Assembly: GCA_032718475.1 (NCBI GenBank)
Contig: JAUCBJ010003160.1
Coordinates: 1 to 64,000, forward strand
Source: Nemertoderma westbladi
Lineage: Eukaryota; Xenacoelomorpha; Nemertodermatida; Nemertodermatidae
Direction: 5' to 3'
Length of the DNA: 64,000 bases
Part shown: positions 45,540 through 56,409 of the stretch, one piece after another
How the letters are laid out: the number at the start of each line of letters is the position of its first letter
How positions within the stretch are numbered: position 1 is the stretch's first letter
Program-made: the position numbers and the translations under genes
Notes under the pieces: model-generated
What the model saw: only the letters and a program-made list of their open reading frames with translations
Told to the model about the DNA's origin: nothing
Database searches by the model: none

Positions 45540-47180
45540 GCCGCCTCAGAGGCAAGAACCTCATACCTGTTGCTCAGCTGTAGTGTGAAGCTGGATCTCA
45601 CACTTGGCTGTTGCAACAGAGAGGACCAGTCATGCCGCGGCAAGGCAGATTTTGTTGTTCTGCTAGCACGCAGACTAAGTCTTACCTTGGCCACAATAAG
45701 GCGGTGATCACTGGAGAAGGGTCGTAGTGTAAATGCATTACAGTCTTGTATAGAGCTCCTGTATTTCCTACGAAACAGGATATGGTCTATCTGGGACTTG
45801 TGACCACTGGGTCCACTATGAGTCCATAGCTTTCCAGTTCGCTTCTTGAACTGGGTTCCAGCCGAAAACAATCCATTTCCAGAGATAAAATCCTGAAGAT
45901 GGACGGAATTTCGGTTAACACTATTGCTATACTGTAGACCCAGGGCGATGTAGGTGATTGATGCAGAATTGCATTAAAGTCTCCCAGGAATGTTAAGAAT
46001 ACATGCTGATCCACTCCATCAGTAGCTGCTTGTAGATTGTGGTAGAAATTTTCCACCTCCTCTACAGAGGCAACACTAGTTGAAGAGTAGCACACAATCA
46101 GAACCACCTTAGGAAACTTCTTTGCCAGTCTTCCAGAACATGAGAAGTGGCAACGGATGATGCGGTTAGAGATTTGGTCTATTTTGTCCAATGCTGCATG
46201 TGCAGTTGGATTCATCAATAGACCAATTCCACCATTGCCACTATCATCTGCTGACGCGAGGGCGAGTCGCCAACCGCCCCCCATGTCCTTAATCAGAACC
46301 TCATCAGTCTGTCCAGTCTGCATTCGGTGCTCTTGAACACCCACCGCACTAAGAGAAAGCTTATCTGCCAAGGCAGTCAGCTCACCTTGTCGCATTGGGG
46401 ACCCGAGTGTTAGGGTGTTTACTGAGGCTAGTCTAGTGACTTGCATCAGATTCACCAATGGCTTTGTTGGTCGGGGTGGAACTGGAACATGAGAGTATCC
46501 TCCAACTCCAGAATCCCTCTCCCCCTCACAATCTGGCCTCCCTGGTGACCCAGGGTTTGGGCCAGTAAGGTCATCAGGAAAGGGACTCAAAGAATTGTTT
46601 GCCGCTCTCTTTCCAGTAGGGGGTGAGACAGGCAGCCGGTCAGGAGATAACTGACGCCTGTGAGGCCGATTGTGTCCAGTCATTCCACTGGCCTCTACTG
46701 GCTGGACCTCCGCATTACGAATGTAATCCATGGTGGGGGTTAGGGGGTGCTTTTTTTACCGAGTCAGCTCTCGGGGCAAATACCACACCCTGGTTTGCCA
46801 TTCCACAGGGTGGGTGTCGTAGTGGAGTCAGATATGAGGCCCATCACCCATATCTACTCTGGCGCACATGACCCACCATTGGCTGTGCAGTTCGTCTGCT
46901 GGGTCATGCCCCGTACCCTTGCTACCAGGTGCAGGTCGCAGTGAAGTGCACTCAGAGTGGACATGAGAACACTCTACTCCTGACCAGCCATTGGTAGATC
47001 ACCATCTGCCTGGCCAGGCCATATACCCCTGCAGCCAAGTATATGGGTCCTTAATCCAGGACCAAGGGCGTCCTTATCCCAGAACGAATGGGGTCCTAGT
47101 TACAGGACCAGATTTGCCCTAGTAAGAGGGTCTATGCAGCTGCAGGTGGCACCTCCTTTATGCTGCATGGAGGTTGCAAG
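45540..47180 (-). mobile_element. LINE-A (minus copy), 5' piece: 5' UTR and endonuclease
   Basis: On the minus strand, an untranslated region with short internal repeats (about 47180-46732) leads to an ATG at 46731. A Pro/Arg-rich N-terminus is followed by an apurinic-type endonuclease: LSAVGVQEHRMQTGQ, GNGGIGLLMNP, LGDFNA and, in a second frame from about 45871, GHKSQIDHILFRRKY and SSDHRLIVAK. At least one frameshift lies near 45870-45800. The left edge is an approximation, where the GC-rich UTR gives way to AT-rich DNA. It continues at 30117 across the LTR element. Confidence 0.85.
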
Positions 47181-47979
47181 TTTTCTTGATCAAATATGCG
47201 AAAAATTTTCAAAATTTCTGTATTTAATACAAATTAATAATAATAATCAAAATTAAAACAACCAAATTAAATATCACTAAATGATCAAATAACTATTACA
47301 GTAGTTACTAGTGTGAAATAAGTGTGAGAGCTGAGCGTTCTAATTTCTACATTTACCCACATGTCACCGAACAATTTGGATAATAAACCGAAACAACATG
47401 TTTCTCTGAAAACACAAATGGTGTCCGTATAACTGTGAATGCAACCTTTAGCACAGTTTGCATTACAGAAACACAACCTGTTATCATGGATACACAAAAT
47501 AGTGACATTCTGGTAAATATTAAATATGTCTTTTGAACCGTATTTTGATGTTAAATTAAATTAAAATACGCTAATGACCTTTAAATTAAGCTAAATCGAG
47601 TGAATATTAAATATATCGTGTGAGTTCGTGTGAAGCGTATACAATTGTCCAACTTTTCTTTGATGCGAGGATTATAGCAGACCCATTTGGCTCTGGACCA
47701 GTCCCCCGTCTCCCTGGCTTGATGAGAATTAGCATATAGCCACGATGCTTCGGTACCGCTGGTATTTGCGAACTCGCGTCTCGCCACAAAGGGATCGATC
47801 AGGGACTGCGTTGCGGGTGTGTCTAGGTGCGTCTGATTGGGGAGGTGACGTCCGCCTACCCCCGTTATGTTCACACTCGTACCTCGATATGTCAAGACAT
47901 CCTCTTCCGATAAACGAAGTTCTCGGGAGCAGCATGCGGAGACGATGAACACGATGATGGCGGATCTCACTGGTGAATC
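47181..47979. other. Unassigned, AT-rich then ORF3-like DNA
   Basis: 47181-47590 is AT-rich with no gene; a Cys-containing minus frame (47285-47497) is not recognised. From about 47640 composition becomes like that of ORF3 and may be a more decayed part of the ORF3 relic. A 151-codon minus frame across this region looks like a shadow. Confidence 0.3.
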
Positions 47980-48852
47980 TACCAAACTCACTCAGAGTAT
48001 GTCGCCCCGTATGGACGTGAGGAGGAAGAGCGGACAGAGCGTGAACGATTGAACGACGAACGCGAATTAGCTTATTTGTTCCAACCCGCGGTCCAGACTT
48101 TAATGGAAGGGTTCCAAAGTAAAGCACATATTCACCCGTCTGGGTCTGTAAAGCGTTTTCGGTGTCGCTTACAGTCAAACCCAACCGATACCTCTCGACA
48201 CCGACATCTCCAACCCCAATTTAGTTGTGGATGCTCCGATGTTGTAAACTCACATCGTAGAGCCCATATGCGACGATACTGATGAATGGATTATCGCTCC
48301 TCCTGGTCGAGCTGCTCAAATAACGACTTTAATTCGGGATAAGAACCTCGAAAGACGTCCTCTCCATTCCCCGTGCTATGGGACTCTGGACCACCCGGAT
48401 TTCGTCTTGCTCGGTCAACATTGTGTAATGAAACCCGAGGATCCCTCCTGCAGCATGGATTTTCTATCTCTGGTTAATCCCCTCGACACTACCGGGATCG
48501 AGCCCCTGCAGAAGCACCTCGACCATATAATAAAGTCAATTTCGACTCGACCCAAAGGGACGACGAAACATCCTTTCTGAAATATTTCAGATTGTGGGAA
48601 TATTCCGCGGATTTACATCGGATTGCGCTATTCCGCTCCCACACCAATCGTGGTTAGCGAACCTCAACCGGGAACATCTACTGGTGGACCAACCATACGA
48701 ACTATCGCATCCCCTTCTGACTCATTGGAACTTCATCCTTCCGCCGCTGAGGGGCTACGAGTGCAAAGTTCTCCGTCTCCGGCATCTAGTAATGGCTCCC
48801 CGCCACCGCAACGTCGCAAGCGACCCCCAAAAAAGAAAAAGATCTGGAAATA
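47980..48852 (+). pseudogene. Decayed, internally deleted ORF3 copy
   Basis: Broken plus-strand frames match ORF3 of the LTR element in order. A charged segment before LFQPAVQTL comes first. About 48340-48540 encodes LDHPDFVLLGQHCVMKPED and LQKHLDHIIK, which aligns with the DHPYYVNL...MVKPED...LQKHLDQLVK block. About 48640-48852 encodes EPQPGTSTGG, PSDSLELHPS and a basic PKKKKIWK end, which aligns with the ORF3 C-terminus. The stretch between, including the CCHC region, is deleted. No LTR in the same orientation adjoins it, so it comes from another, older element. Confidence 0.72.
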
Positions 48853-49236
48853 AACATTTCTTTTTCTGGCTACTTTTTATTACGGCTATTCTTCTTTACA
48901 TGACTTATATTCCTACTTTATATTATAATGAAAATAAGTAAGTGGTACTCTCAATAATTCATTGAGCTTATTTGTTCACGAGCTGAAACGTTTTTTATAT
49001 ATTAGATATACTCTTTGGCCCTACAGTTTACTTATTTAGAAGTAATTGGTACCCAATAATTCATTTAATTTGATTTTGTTCACGAGCTGAGATATTTTAT
49101 ATGCTGGATATGTATGTTGTACGTAACTTAAGTTTGATATTATTAATTGATACATTTACATACTAGACATATTTTTGTGCATGATTTGAGCTCATACCTT
49201 TGTTTTTACCACTGTATTAACTAACTGAATGCAAGC
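48853..49236. other. AT-rich spacer with an imperfect ~100-bp duplication
   Basis: CAATAATTCATT ... TTTGTTCACGAGCTGA occurs near 48952 and again near 49052. No gene is seen. It ends with the 5' target duplication of LINE-B (GAATGCAAGC, 49227-49236). Confidence 0.5.
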
Positions 49237-50415
49237 TGTTCGCGCTTTCAGACCTTTAGCAGTTTAACCTGCCAAATTTAGATGTCTTCTAGATAATAAA
49301 TCGTATTTAGCCTATGACGAGTATTTGATACACTACATTAGCCGAAGCCAGTCTATGCGCGACCATTCACCCGTTGGATATACCCGGGAGACTGGATTCG
49401 GAAGCCTAACCTTATTGCGGTGTAGGCCTACTGTATTATTCGACTGATCGTAATATATAATCTCTGACAAATATTATTCACTTTCGGGAAATATTAACAG
49501 TTCCTTTAGGACGTGGCGCTCTAAATATGTAAACAGAGTTATGACTTAAACTAGACACAACGGGATGGCTATGGATTCACGTATATGGCGCATTCTTTAG
49601 GAGATGCTTTGTTATCAGTCACAATCATACACAATACTGCACAATGCTGCACACCGATCTGCCGACCTTCACTAATTTAGTCACATATAAAGAGAACAAC
49701 AACCAATACATGTAGTGCCTATGAAATAGTATTAGATTCACTTCAAAAACCACTTTAATGTAAGTCGCAATCGTTATATGTAACCGGTCTCTCTTACCTT
49801 CAGTATATCAAGAAGATTGAGGGTTTTGTAATTATTTATCGGTATTCCAAATATAATAATATTCCAACAACTGATATAATGAATAACCGACAGTAAATAG
49901 CAGTACAAATGTTAAGGTATGAATGGTTATGATATGTTATGGTATGATTAGTTAAGTAAGATAACAGATATACGTTCTATAATTAAGCCTACTAATGTTG
50001 GGCTAAAGACTGAAAACACAGAGATTCCAAAGCCGGTCGTCTGGGCTCAGGACAAAATGTAAACATTGACCCATAATGCATTGCGCGATTTCCCGGAGGT
50101 TTCTGCACAAAAAGCAGGAGAATCGCTCTGATTGGTTGACCGAACAAAGAAACACCAGAGAACAAGGAAAAAAGCTACACGTGTACAGATCAGCTGTTAG
50201 CTGTAGTCATAGTAACTACATTGTTTCAAGAGGATTTCGCGTATTGCGACATAGAATTGCTAATTATGTCCGCTAAAGTACACATACAGAAGAAATGGCT
50301 TTTTATGTCCACTAAAACACCAGTACAGTAAGGATACGGCCTTTTATGCCTGTTAAACCAACTACAGAGTACTTTACGGGGAAAATAACCGGTTAATTCC
50401 GCAAAAGCTTTTACA
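49237..50415 (-). mobile_element. Solo LTR
   Basis: 1,179 bp starting TGTTCGCGC and ending TTTTACA on the plus strand, the reverse complement of the LTRs at 30118 and 44356. It has TG...CA ends and is flanked by the 5-bp duplication CAAGC (49232-49236, 50416-50420). There is no internal sequence, so the full element was lost by LTR recombination. It sits inside the 5' target duplication of LINE-B. Confidence 0.93.
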
Positions 50416-50422
50416 CAAGCGG

Positions 50423-53089
50423 CATTCTGCTAAGCCCATTTGCACTTAAGACCCTAAACAACATCGAATCTATAAATTCCAGGGTTATGATCGCAACATT
50501 TGATGGGAATCCCAAGACAACAGTTATATGTTGCTACAGTCCAACCAATGCATCAGAGCCAGAACAAGCAGTCAAGTTTTATGAAGAACTGACTGGACTT
50601 ATTAAGGACATCCCGAAACACAATGTTAAAGTCATTGCTGGTGACCTGAATGCGCAAATTGGCCCAGAAGACATCAAGGGTTACACCTATAACACCAGTT
50701 CTAACAGGAATGGGTACTTACTTTTAGACCTAATGGAAGAATGCGAATTGATACCAACAAACAACACATTCGAAAAGAGTAAGGGGAAGCTATGGACCTT
50801 TCAATACCCTAATGGAACCAAAGCACAACTGGATTACATCCTTATAAACAAAAAGTGGAGAAATAGCATGATCAACTGCGAGGCATACAGCTCGTTCAAC
50901 CAAATTGGTTCGGACCACAGAATTGTGACTGCAGAGATCAGACTCAGTTTGAGAGCCAGCAAACCCAGGACAAGCAAGCAAATCAACTATGACTGGGAGA
51001 AACTCAGAACTGACAATGCTGTAAAGGATGCTTATACAGTAGAAGTTCAAAACCGCTTTGAAGCACTTCAGTCAATGGATGAAGACCAATCCACCGATTC
51101 AATATACCAGAATATAATAACAGCCCACAAGGAATCAGCTAAGAGGCATATCCCCCAGAAACCTAAACGAAAACAGTATGTGCCATGGCAAAACTCTGAG
51201 GTTACTTGTAAGAGAGAAGATCTTAAGATAGCCTACAAAGTTAAAACCGAACAACCAACAACCGAAAACATTAACAAGGTTGAGAAAGCTAAGGACGATC
51301 TTAAATTGGCCTACAACATCAGCCAGGAAAAGTACATACAGGATAAAACTGAAGCAATTACAACTGCTCACATACAGCAACAATCAAGACTTACCTGGCA
51401 AACTGTAAATGAGGTATCTGGTCGGAAAAGTTGTGCAAAGGGGCGCCTCAAAGTCGATAGTCCTGAAGAACGTGTTGGGAAGTGGAAAAGTCACTTCAGC
51501 AACTTGCTTGGGCAGCCACCAAACATCGAGGTCAGCCCTACAAGGAAAATATATGACAAGACACTACCTATAGAAACAGGGGACTTCACACCTGCCGAAC
51601 TCCAAAGAAGCATTAAAAGCATGTCCAATAATAAAGCGAGTGGATTAGATGAAATCCCAGCGGAGGTATGGAAAACCGGAGTGCTAAATAGACCATTATT
51701 GAATGTTTGCAACCGGATGTTAAAAGGGGAAAAGCCACCACCAATTTGGACTAAAGGTCAACTAAAGCCTCTCCCCAAGAAAGGAGACATCGGCATACCA
51801 ACAAACTATCGTGGGATCTGTCTGCTTGTGGTAGCTGCCAAAATATACAATAAAATGATTCTATATAGGATTAGGCCTCACATAGAGAAACTACTGCGTA
51901 AGAGCCAAAACGGATTTCGACCAAGTAGATCAACAATAGCTCAGATACTTGCACTACGGAGACTGATTGAAGGAATTAAGTCAAAGAATCTCCCCGCAGT
52001 CATGACTTTTGTGGACTTCAAGAAGGCATTCGACTCCATCCATAGAGGTAAAATGCTTGAAATCCTAAGAGCTTATGGAATACCAGAAGTAATTGTTGCT
52101 GGCATTGGATTGTTATATTGTGACACAGAAGCGCAGGTACTCTCACCAGACGGTGAAACTGAGTTTTTCTCAATCCTGGCTGGCGTACTGCAAGGTGACA
52201 CATTAGCACCATTACTATTTGTAATTGTGCTGGATTACGCAATGAGGACGGCCACAAAGGGTGAAGATCTGGGATTCACACTTCAAGAACGCAGAAGTAG
52301 TAGATATCCGGCAACTACAGTCACAGACACCGACTTTGCGGATGACATCGCCCTGCTCTCTAATACGCTAGCAGATGCACAGCTTCTACTAAATAAAGTG
52401 GAGAGGGCTGCTAAGGAGGTTGGATTGCATATAAATGCTACCAAGACCGAATTCATGACCTTTAATGTTGATGGAAACTTGACAACCATTGATAATAATC
52501 AACTAAGGAAGGTCGATGACTTCCAGTACCTTGGATCATGGATAGAGAGTAGCAAAAAGGACATAGAAGTTAGGAAAGCAAAGGCTTGGGTAGCTCTATC
52601 AAAAATGGATACCATCTGGAAATCAGATCTCTCCAGGCACCTGAAGACTAAGTTCTTTCGAGCCACAGTGGAAAGTGTATTTTTATACGGGGGTGAGACA
52701 TGGACGCTGACTAAATCACTTGAACAACGAATTGATGGTTGCTACACAAGACTACTAAGGGCAGCCCTAAACATCAGCTGGAGACAACACATGACAAACG
52801 CCGAGCTTTATGGTACAATACCACCTGTATCAACCACCCTCCGTGAACGCAGATTAAGATTCAGTGGGCACTGCTGGCGAAGTAAAGACGAGGTCATACC
52901 AGATCTACTTCTCTGGCAACCAACTCATGGAAAGCGTAGTCGTGGACGACCTGCCATAACATATATAGATCAACTTGAAAGGGATACTGAACTTGGGAGA
53001 AACGAAATTGCGACAACTATGGAGAATCGGGAAGCCTGGAAGGATCTCATTTCCACTGTCCGAGTTCGCTCGACCTAGTAGTAGTAGTA
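50423..53089 (+). mobile_element. LINE-B, 5'-truncated non-LTR retrotransposon with intact endonuclease-RT frame
   Basis: One open frame from 50424 to the stop at 53076-53078, about 884 codons. The endonuclease lacks its N-terminal catalytic part but has AGDLNAQIG (about 50638), LDYILINKKW and GSDHRIVTAE (about 50908). RT has LKPLPKKGD, KSQNGFRPSRST, FVDFKKAFDS (52009), GVLQGDTLAPLLF and DFADDIALL (52332). The C-terminal region has YLGSWIE, LYGGETWTL and FSGHCWRSKDE. A (TAG)n tail ends the element. The target duplication is GAATGCAAGCGG (3' copy 53090-53101; 5' copy split by the solo LTR). It is RTE-like and related to LINE-A by motifs and tail. With the endonuclease start missing it is not autonomous, although RT looks functional. 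Confidence 0.9.
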
Positions 53090-53101
53090 GAATGCAAGCG
53101 G

Positions 53102-53932
53102 TGTTAATGCAAATATGTTCTTAGCTATTTTAGATTACTTATTTTGCTCAATTTAAGCTTAAAGTTATATTTTAATGATAAAATTCATTTCGTTGTGATA
53201 TTTTGACTTATTATCATTTAATCGATAATAAGGTGATTTGACGCCATCTAACGTCATTATTGGTATCGTCAGTTTATCCTAAATGCCTCTAAATGGCGTT
53301 ACTTTACATGCCTTGGGGGCCATTCACCCAATGCATTTCTCTCACTTCTGCTATTACCTTTGTCATTAATTGTTTAGTGGAGTCATACTTATCCATATAG
53401 AGGGTAAGAACATCCGGTCAAGCTTTAATTGACTGGTGATTATTACTACTCATTCTGTTTACAATTAAATTATACATTTGGTTATAATTACTGGTTATAA
53501 TATTTGATGTCGCATCGGTAAACTCAACTTGTTGGTTAATATAATATCGTCGATATTCCAAGATTAACTACATTTTACACACGCCAAAACCCAGGTAGGT
53601 CTATATAGCTAAGTATTATTGATAACCTAGACAATTGTGTCAGATCTACGTGTGTTGTATTACCTCTAACTCAATAAATAATTAATATATACGATATACG
53701 ATATTTCAGACCCCTATTGCCTGAGAGTTGTCATAAATTGAGTACCGTAGCGATAATAATATAAACAGACACAGAATAGTCGCAATACGTTTCCTCTAAA
53801 GGGAAACACCATCGCTAGACTTGAGCCATTACATAAATAATTGGTCAGACATTTGCTTGTTGTATTATGTTGCCACACCCTCCCGGTACTGTATACTAGT
53901 GAAATATAATAGATGATCAAATACCGCATTAG
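53102..53932. other. Unassigned AT-rich region
   Basis: No gene, repeat array or element end was recognised between the LINE-B duplication and the second palindrome-arm transposon. CATTAG at 53927-53932 would be that element's 6-bp target duplication, but its partner lies outside the window. Confidence 0.35.
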
Positions 53933-53970
53933 TACTGAGCCCGGGAAGGGACATGAGAAAAATATTTTTC

Positions 53971-54199
53971 TAACACGAGCCATCGTGTTACTAACACGAG
54001 CCCTCGTGTTAATAACACGAGCCCTCGTGTTAGCTAACACGAGCCCTCGTGTTACTAACACGAGCTCTCGTGTTAGCTAACACGAGCCCTCGTGTTAGCT
54101 AACACGAGCCCTCGTGTTACTAACACGAGCCCTCGTGTTACTAACACGAGCCCTCGTGTTAGCTAACACGAGCCCTCGTGTTAGCTAACACGAGCCCTC
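53971..54199. repeat. Arm array of palindromes, second type
   Basis: About 11 units of TAACACGAGCCCTCGTGTTA (arms TAACACGAG/CTCGTGTTA around CC), joined by GC or sharing bases. The outer TAACACG/CGTGTTA is the same as in the 6-kb element, but the centre differs (AGCCCT against TTCGAA). Confidence 0.93.
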
Positions 54200-54438
54200 A
54201 TGATAGCTCCAACGACCATTTACGTTAATATTACAAATTTGGAGTTGTTTGATTGGTTAGTAACATACGAGAACTAAATTGGAGAGAAATTAAAATTATA
54301 TCTCAGTGGTTCTTACGTTTCTGTTATGTTCCAGTATGTTTCGTGTATGACAACAGTTCGAAGTTTGCCACTTAATTGAATTCACAGTAATTCAACTTAG
54401 CAACGCGAACTATTGCAAGCCCAGCACATTTTGACATT

Positions 54439-54743
54439 ATGTGGCCCGATCAGTTAATGCCGCTCCTTAAAATTTATTTGGACCTTAGCCTTATAAAGAT
54501 ATTTCGTCTGTACTCGCCAATGATCATGGGATAAACATTGGTGAGCTAAAACGTTTATTTAGAGATTTCGGATTACAACGTCGAAATTATACACCATTGG
54601 AAGAAGTTGTAGAATTTATTAAAAATCAATTGGCTGGATCGGGAAGCATGCTGGGTTATAGAATAATGTTTGAAAAGTGTCGCCACAACGGCTTAGTTGT
54701 GAAAAAGGAGGACGTACGAATAATTCTCAAGGAACTTGATACG
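54439..54743 (+). pseudogene. Integrase N-terminal fragment, IS3EU-like
   Basis: From ATG 54439, with one frame change near 54495, it encodes KDISSVLANDHGINIGELKR, then LEEVVEFIKNQL, GYRIMFEKCRHNGL and VVKKEDVRIILKELDT. These blocks align one to one with the minus-strand fragment at 28701-28282. The gene is cut at about 54744 by the LINE-A insertion, so the DDE core would be on the far side of that LINE. Confidence 0.75.
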
Positions 54744-56053
54744 CGAGACTGATGAGGTTCTGATTAAGGACATGGGGGGCGGTTGGCGACTCGCCCACGC
54801 GTCAGCAGATGATAGTGGCAATGGTGGTATTGGTCTATTGATGAATCAAACTGCACATGCAGCATTGGACAAAATAGACCAAATCTCTAACCGCATCATC
54901 CGTTGCCACTTCTGATGTTCTGGAAGACTGGCTAAGAAGTTTCCTAAGGTGGTTCTGATTGTGTGCTATTCTCCAACTAGTGTTGTCCAAGTAGAGGAGG
55001 TGGAAAATTTCTACCACAATCTACAAGCAGCTACTGATGGAGTGGATCAGCATGCATTCTTAACATTCCCGGGGGACTTTAATGCAAGTCTGCATCAATC
55101 ACCTACATCGCCCTGGGTCTATAGCAATAGTGTCAACCGAAATTCCGTCCATTTTCAGGATTTTATCTCTGGAAATGGATTGTTTTCAGCTGGAACCCAG
55201 TTCAAGAAGCGAACTGGAAAGCTATGGACTCATAGTGGACCCAGTGGTCACAAGTTCCAGATAGACCATATTCTGTTTCGTAGGAAGTACAGGAGCTCTA
55301 TACAAGACTGTAATGCATTTACACTTCGACCCTTCTCCAGTGATCACCGCCTTATTGTGGCCAAGGTAGACTTAGTCTGCGTGCTAGCAGAACAACGAAA
55401 TCTGCCTTGCCGCGGCATGACTGGTCCTCTCTGTTGCAACAGCCAAGTGTGAGATCCAGCTTCACACTACAGCTGAGAAACAGGTATGAAGTTCATGCCT
55501 CTGAGGCGGCAGATCACTGTGAGGGCTATACTGCCTTCATAGAAGCAGTTAAGTTAGCAGCTGCAGAAACAGTTCCTGTATACCCTCGAAACAGGAAAAG
55601 GGTCCCCTGGACTGACAACAAAATCCAGAAGTGCCGAAATGACCTTCATAAGGCGCAGAAAGAGTCCCGACTCAAACAGACTACAGCGGCCAAGAATGCA
55701 GTTAAGGCTGCATCTAGGTCCCTGAACAGGCAGTACTCTGTTAATCTACAGGAGCTAATAAACCAACAGGTTGAAGCCATCAATGATGCTGACAACAGCA
55801 GGCAATCATCCCAGGCATGGAAATCGATCAATTTGCTTACTGTGCGGATAAGCCAACCAACCACCAAGTTTAAGGCTGAATCACCAGCCGATCGCCTCAA
55901 TGGTTGGAAAGCCCACTTTGAAAAGCTCCTCAATAATGACAGGGTATTGCCTGATAACTTTATAGAAGTAAAAGTGTCTGAGTCTGTACTCCCAGATATT
56001 CCCATTGGCGATATCTCCTTTGCAGAAGTGAAGGCTGCTGCAAAGAGCATTGA
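54744..56053 (+). mobile_element. LINE-A (plus copy), 5' part: endonuclease and linker
   Basis: 5'-truncated at ACTGATGAGG, part-way through the endonuclease. It contains NGGIGLLMN, FPGDFNASLHQS, FQIDHILFRRKY and SSDHRLIVAK in broken frames, then the linker (55407-56053) up to FAEVKAAAKSI. There is a frameshift near 55370-55410 and a stop near 54915. It is split at TTGA (56050-56053) by the 7.1-kb transposon and resumes at 63182. Confidence 0.88.
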
Positions 56054-56409
56054 GGTGCCTCGACATGGTACCATTATAAAAAAAATTTTTTTTTCTTTTT
56101 TCTAATTCTAAACCAGAATTCAATGTAGATTTCGAAAATCCAAGTTCTGAAATTTGACTGTCAGTGGTTCAAAAGTTACGAAGCAATTACTGAGGACTGG
56201 ACCAATGAGGAATTTATAGATTTTGCACTGTTTCAGTAAAATTTAGTAGTAAGTAAAGATAACATTATAGCTTGGATAATAATTATAATAAATGGCGGGA
56301 AATTTGATTTATGATATTCAAAACTACTGAGTACCGTTTACCATACAGTATACAGATCACCTGATTCAGTAATTGACATTGTAGTCATAATTTGTGTACC
56401 GGTACTGAT

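Larger units (their letters stand above)
53933..54743 (+). mobile_element. Second integrase-type transposon, left end
   Basis: Starts TACTGAGCCCGGGAAGGGAC, clearly related to the TACGGAGCCCC...AAGGGACAT terminus at 23499. It then has ATATTTTT, an array of palindromes, and the start of an integrase gene, in the same order as the right end of the 6-kb element reversed. Its right part is beyond the LINE-A copy that begins at 54744, and is out of view. Confidence 0.78.

Noticed and set aside
48594-48941. 115-codon frame ending in a hydrophobic segment (possible membrane protein)
   Set aside because: It overlaps the ORF3-like C-terminus, which is recognisable in another frame. The hydrophobic tail is AT-rich sequence after the ORF3 stop.
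54750-54760. Hammerhead ribozyme core (CTGATGAG)
   Set aside because: It is part of the LINE-A endonuclease coding sequence, and the matching GAAA and stems are absent.
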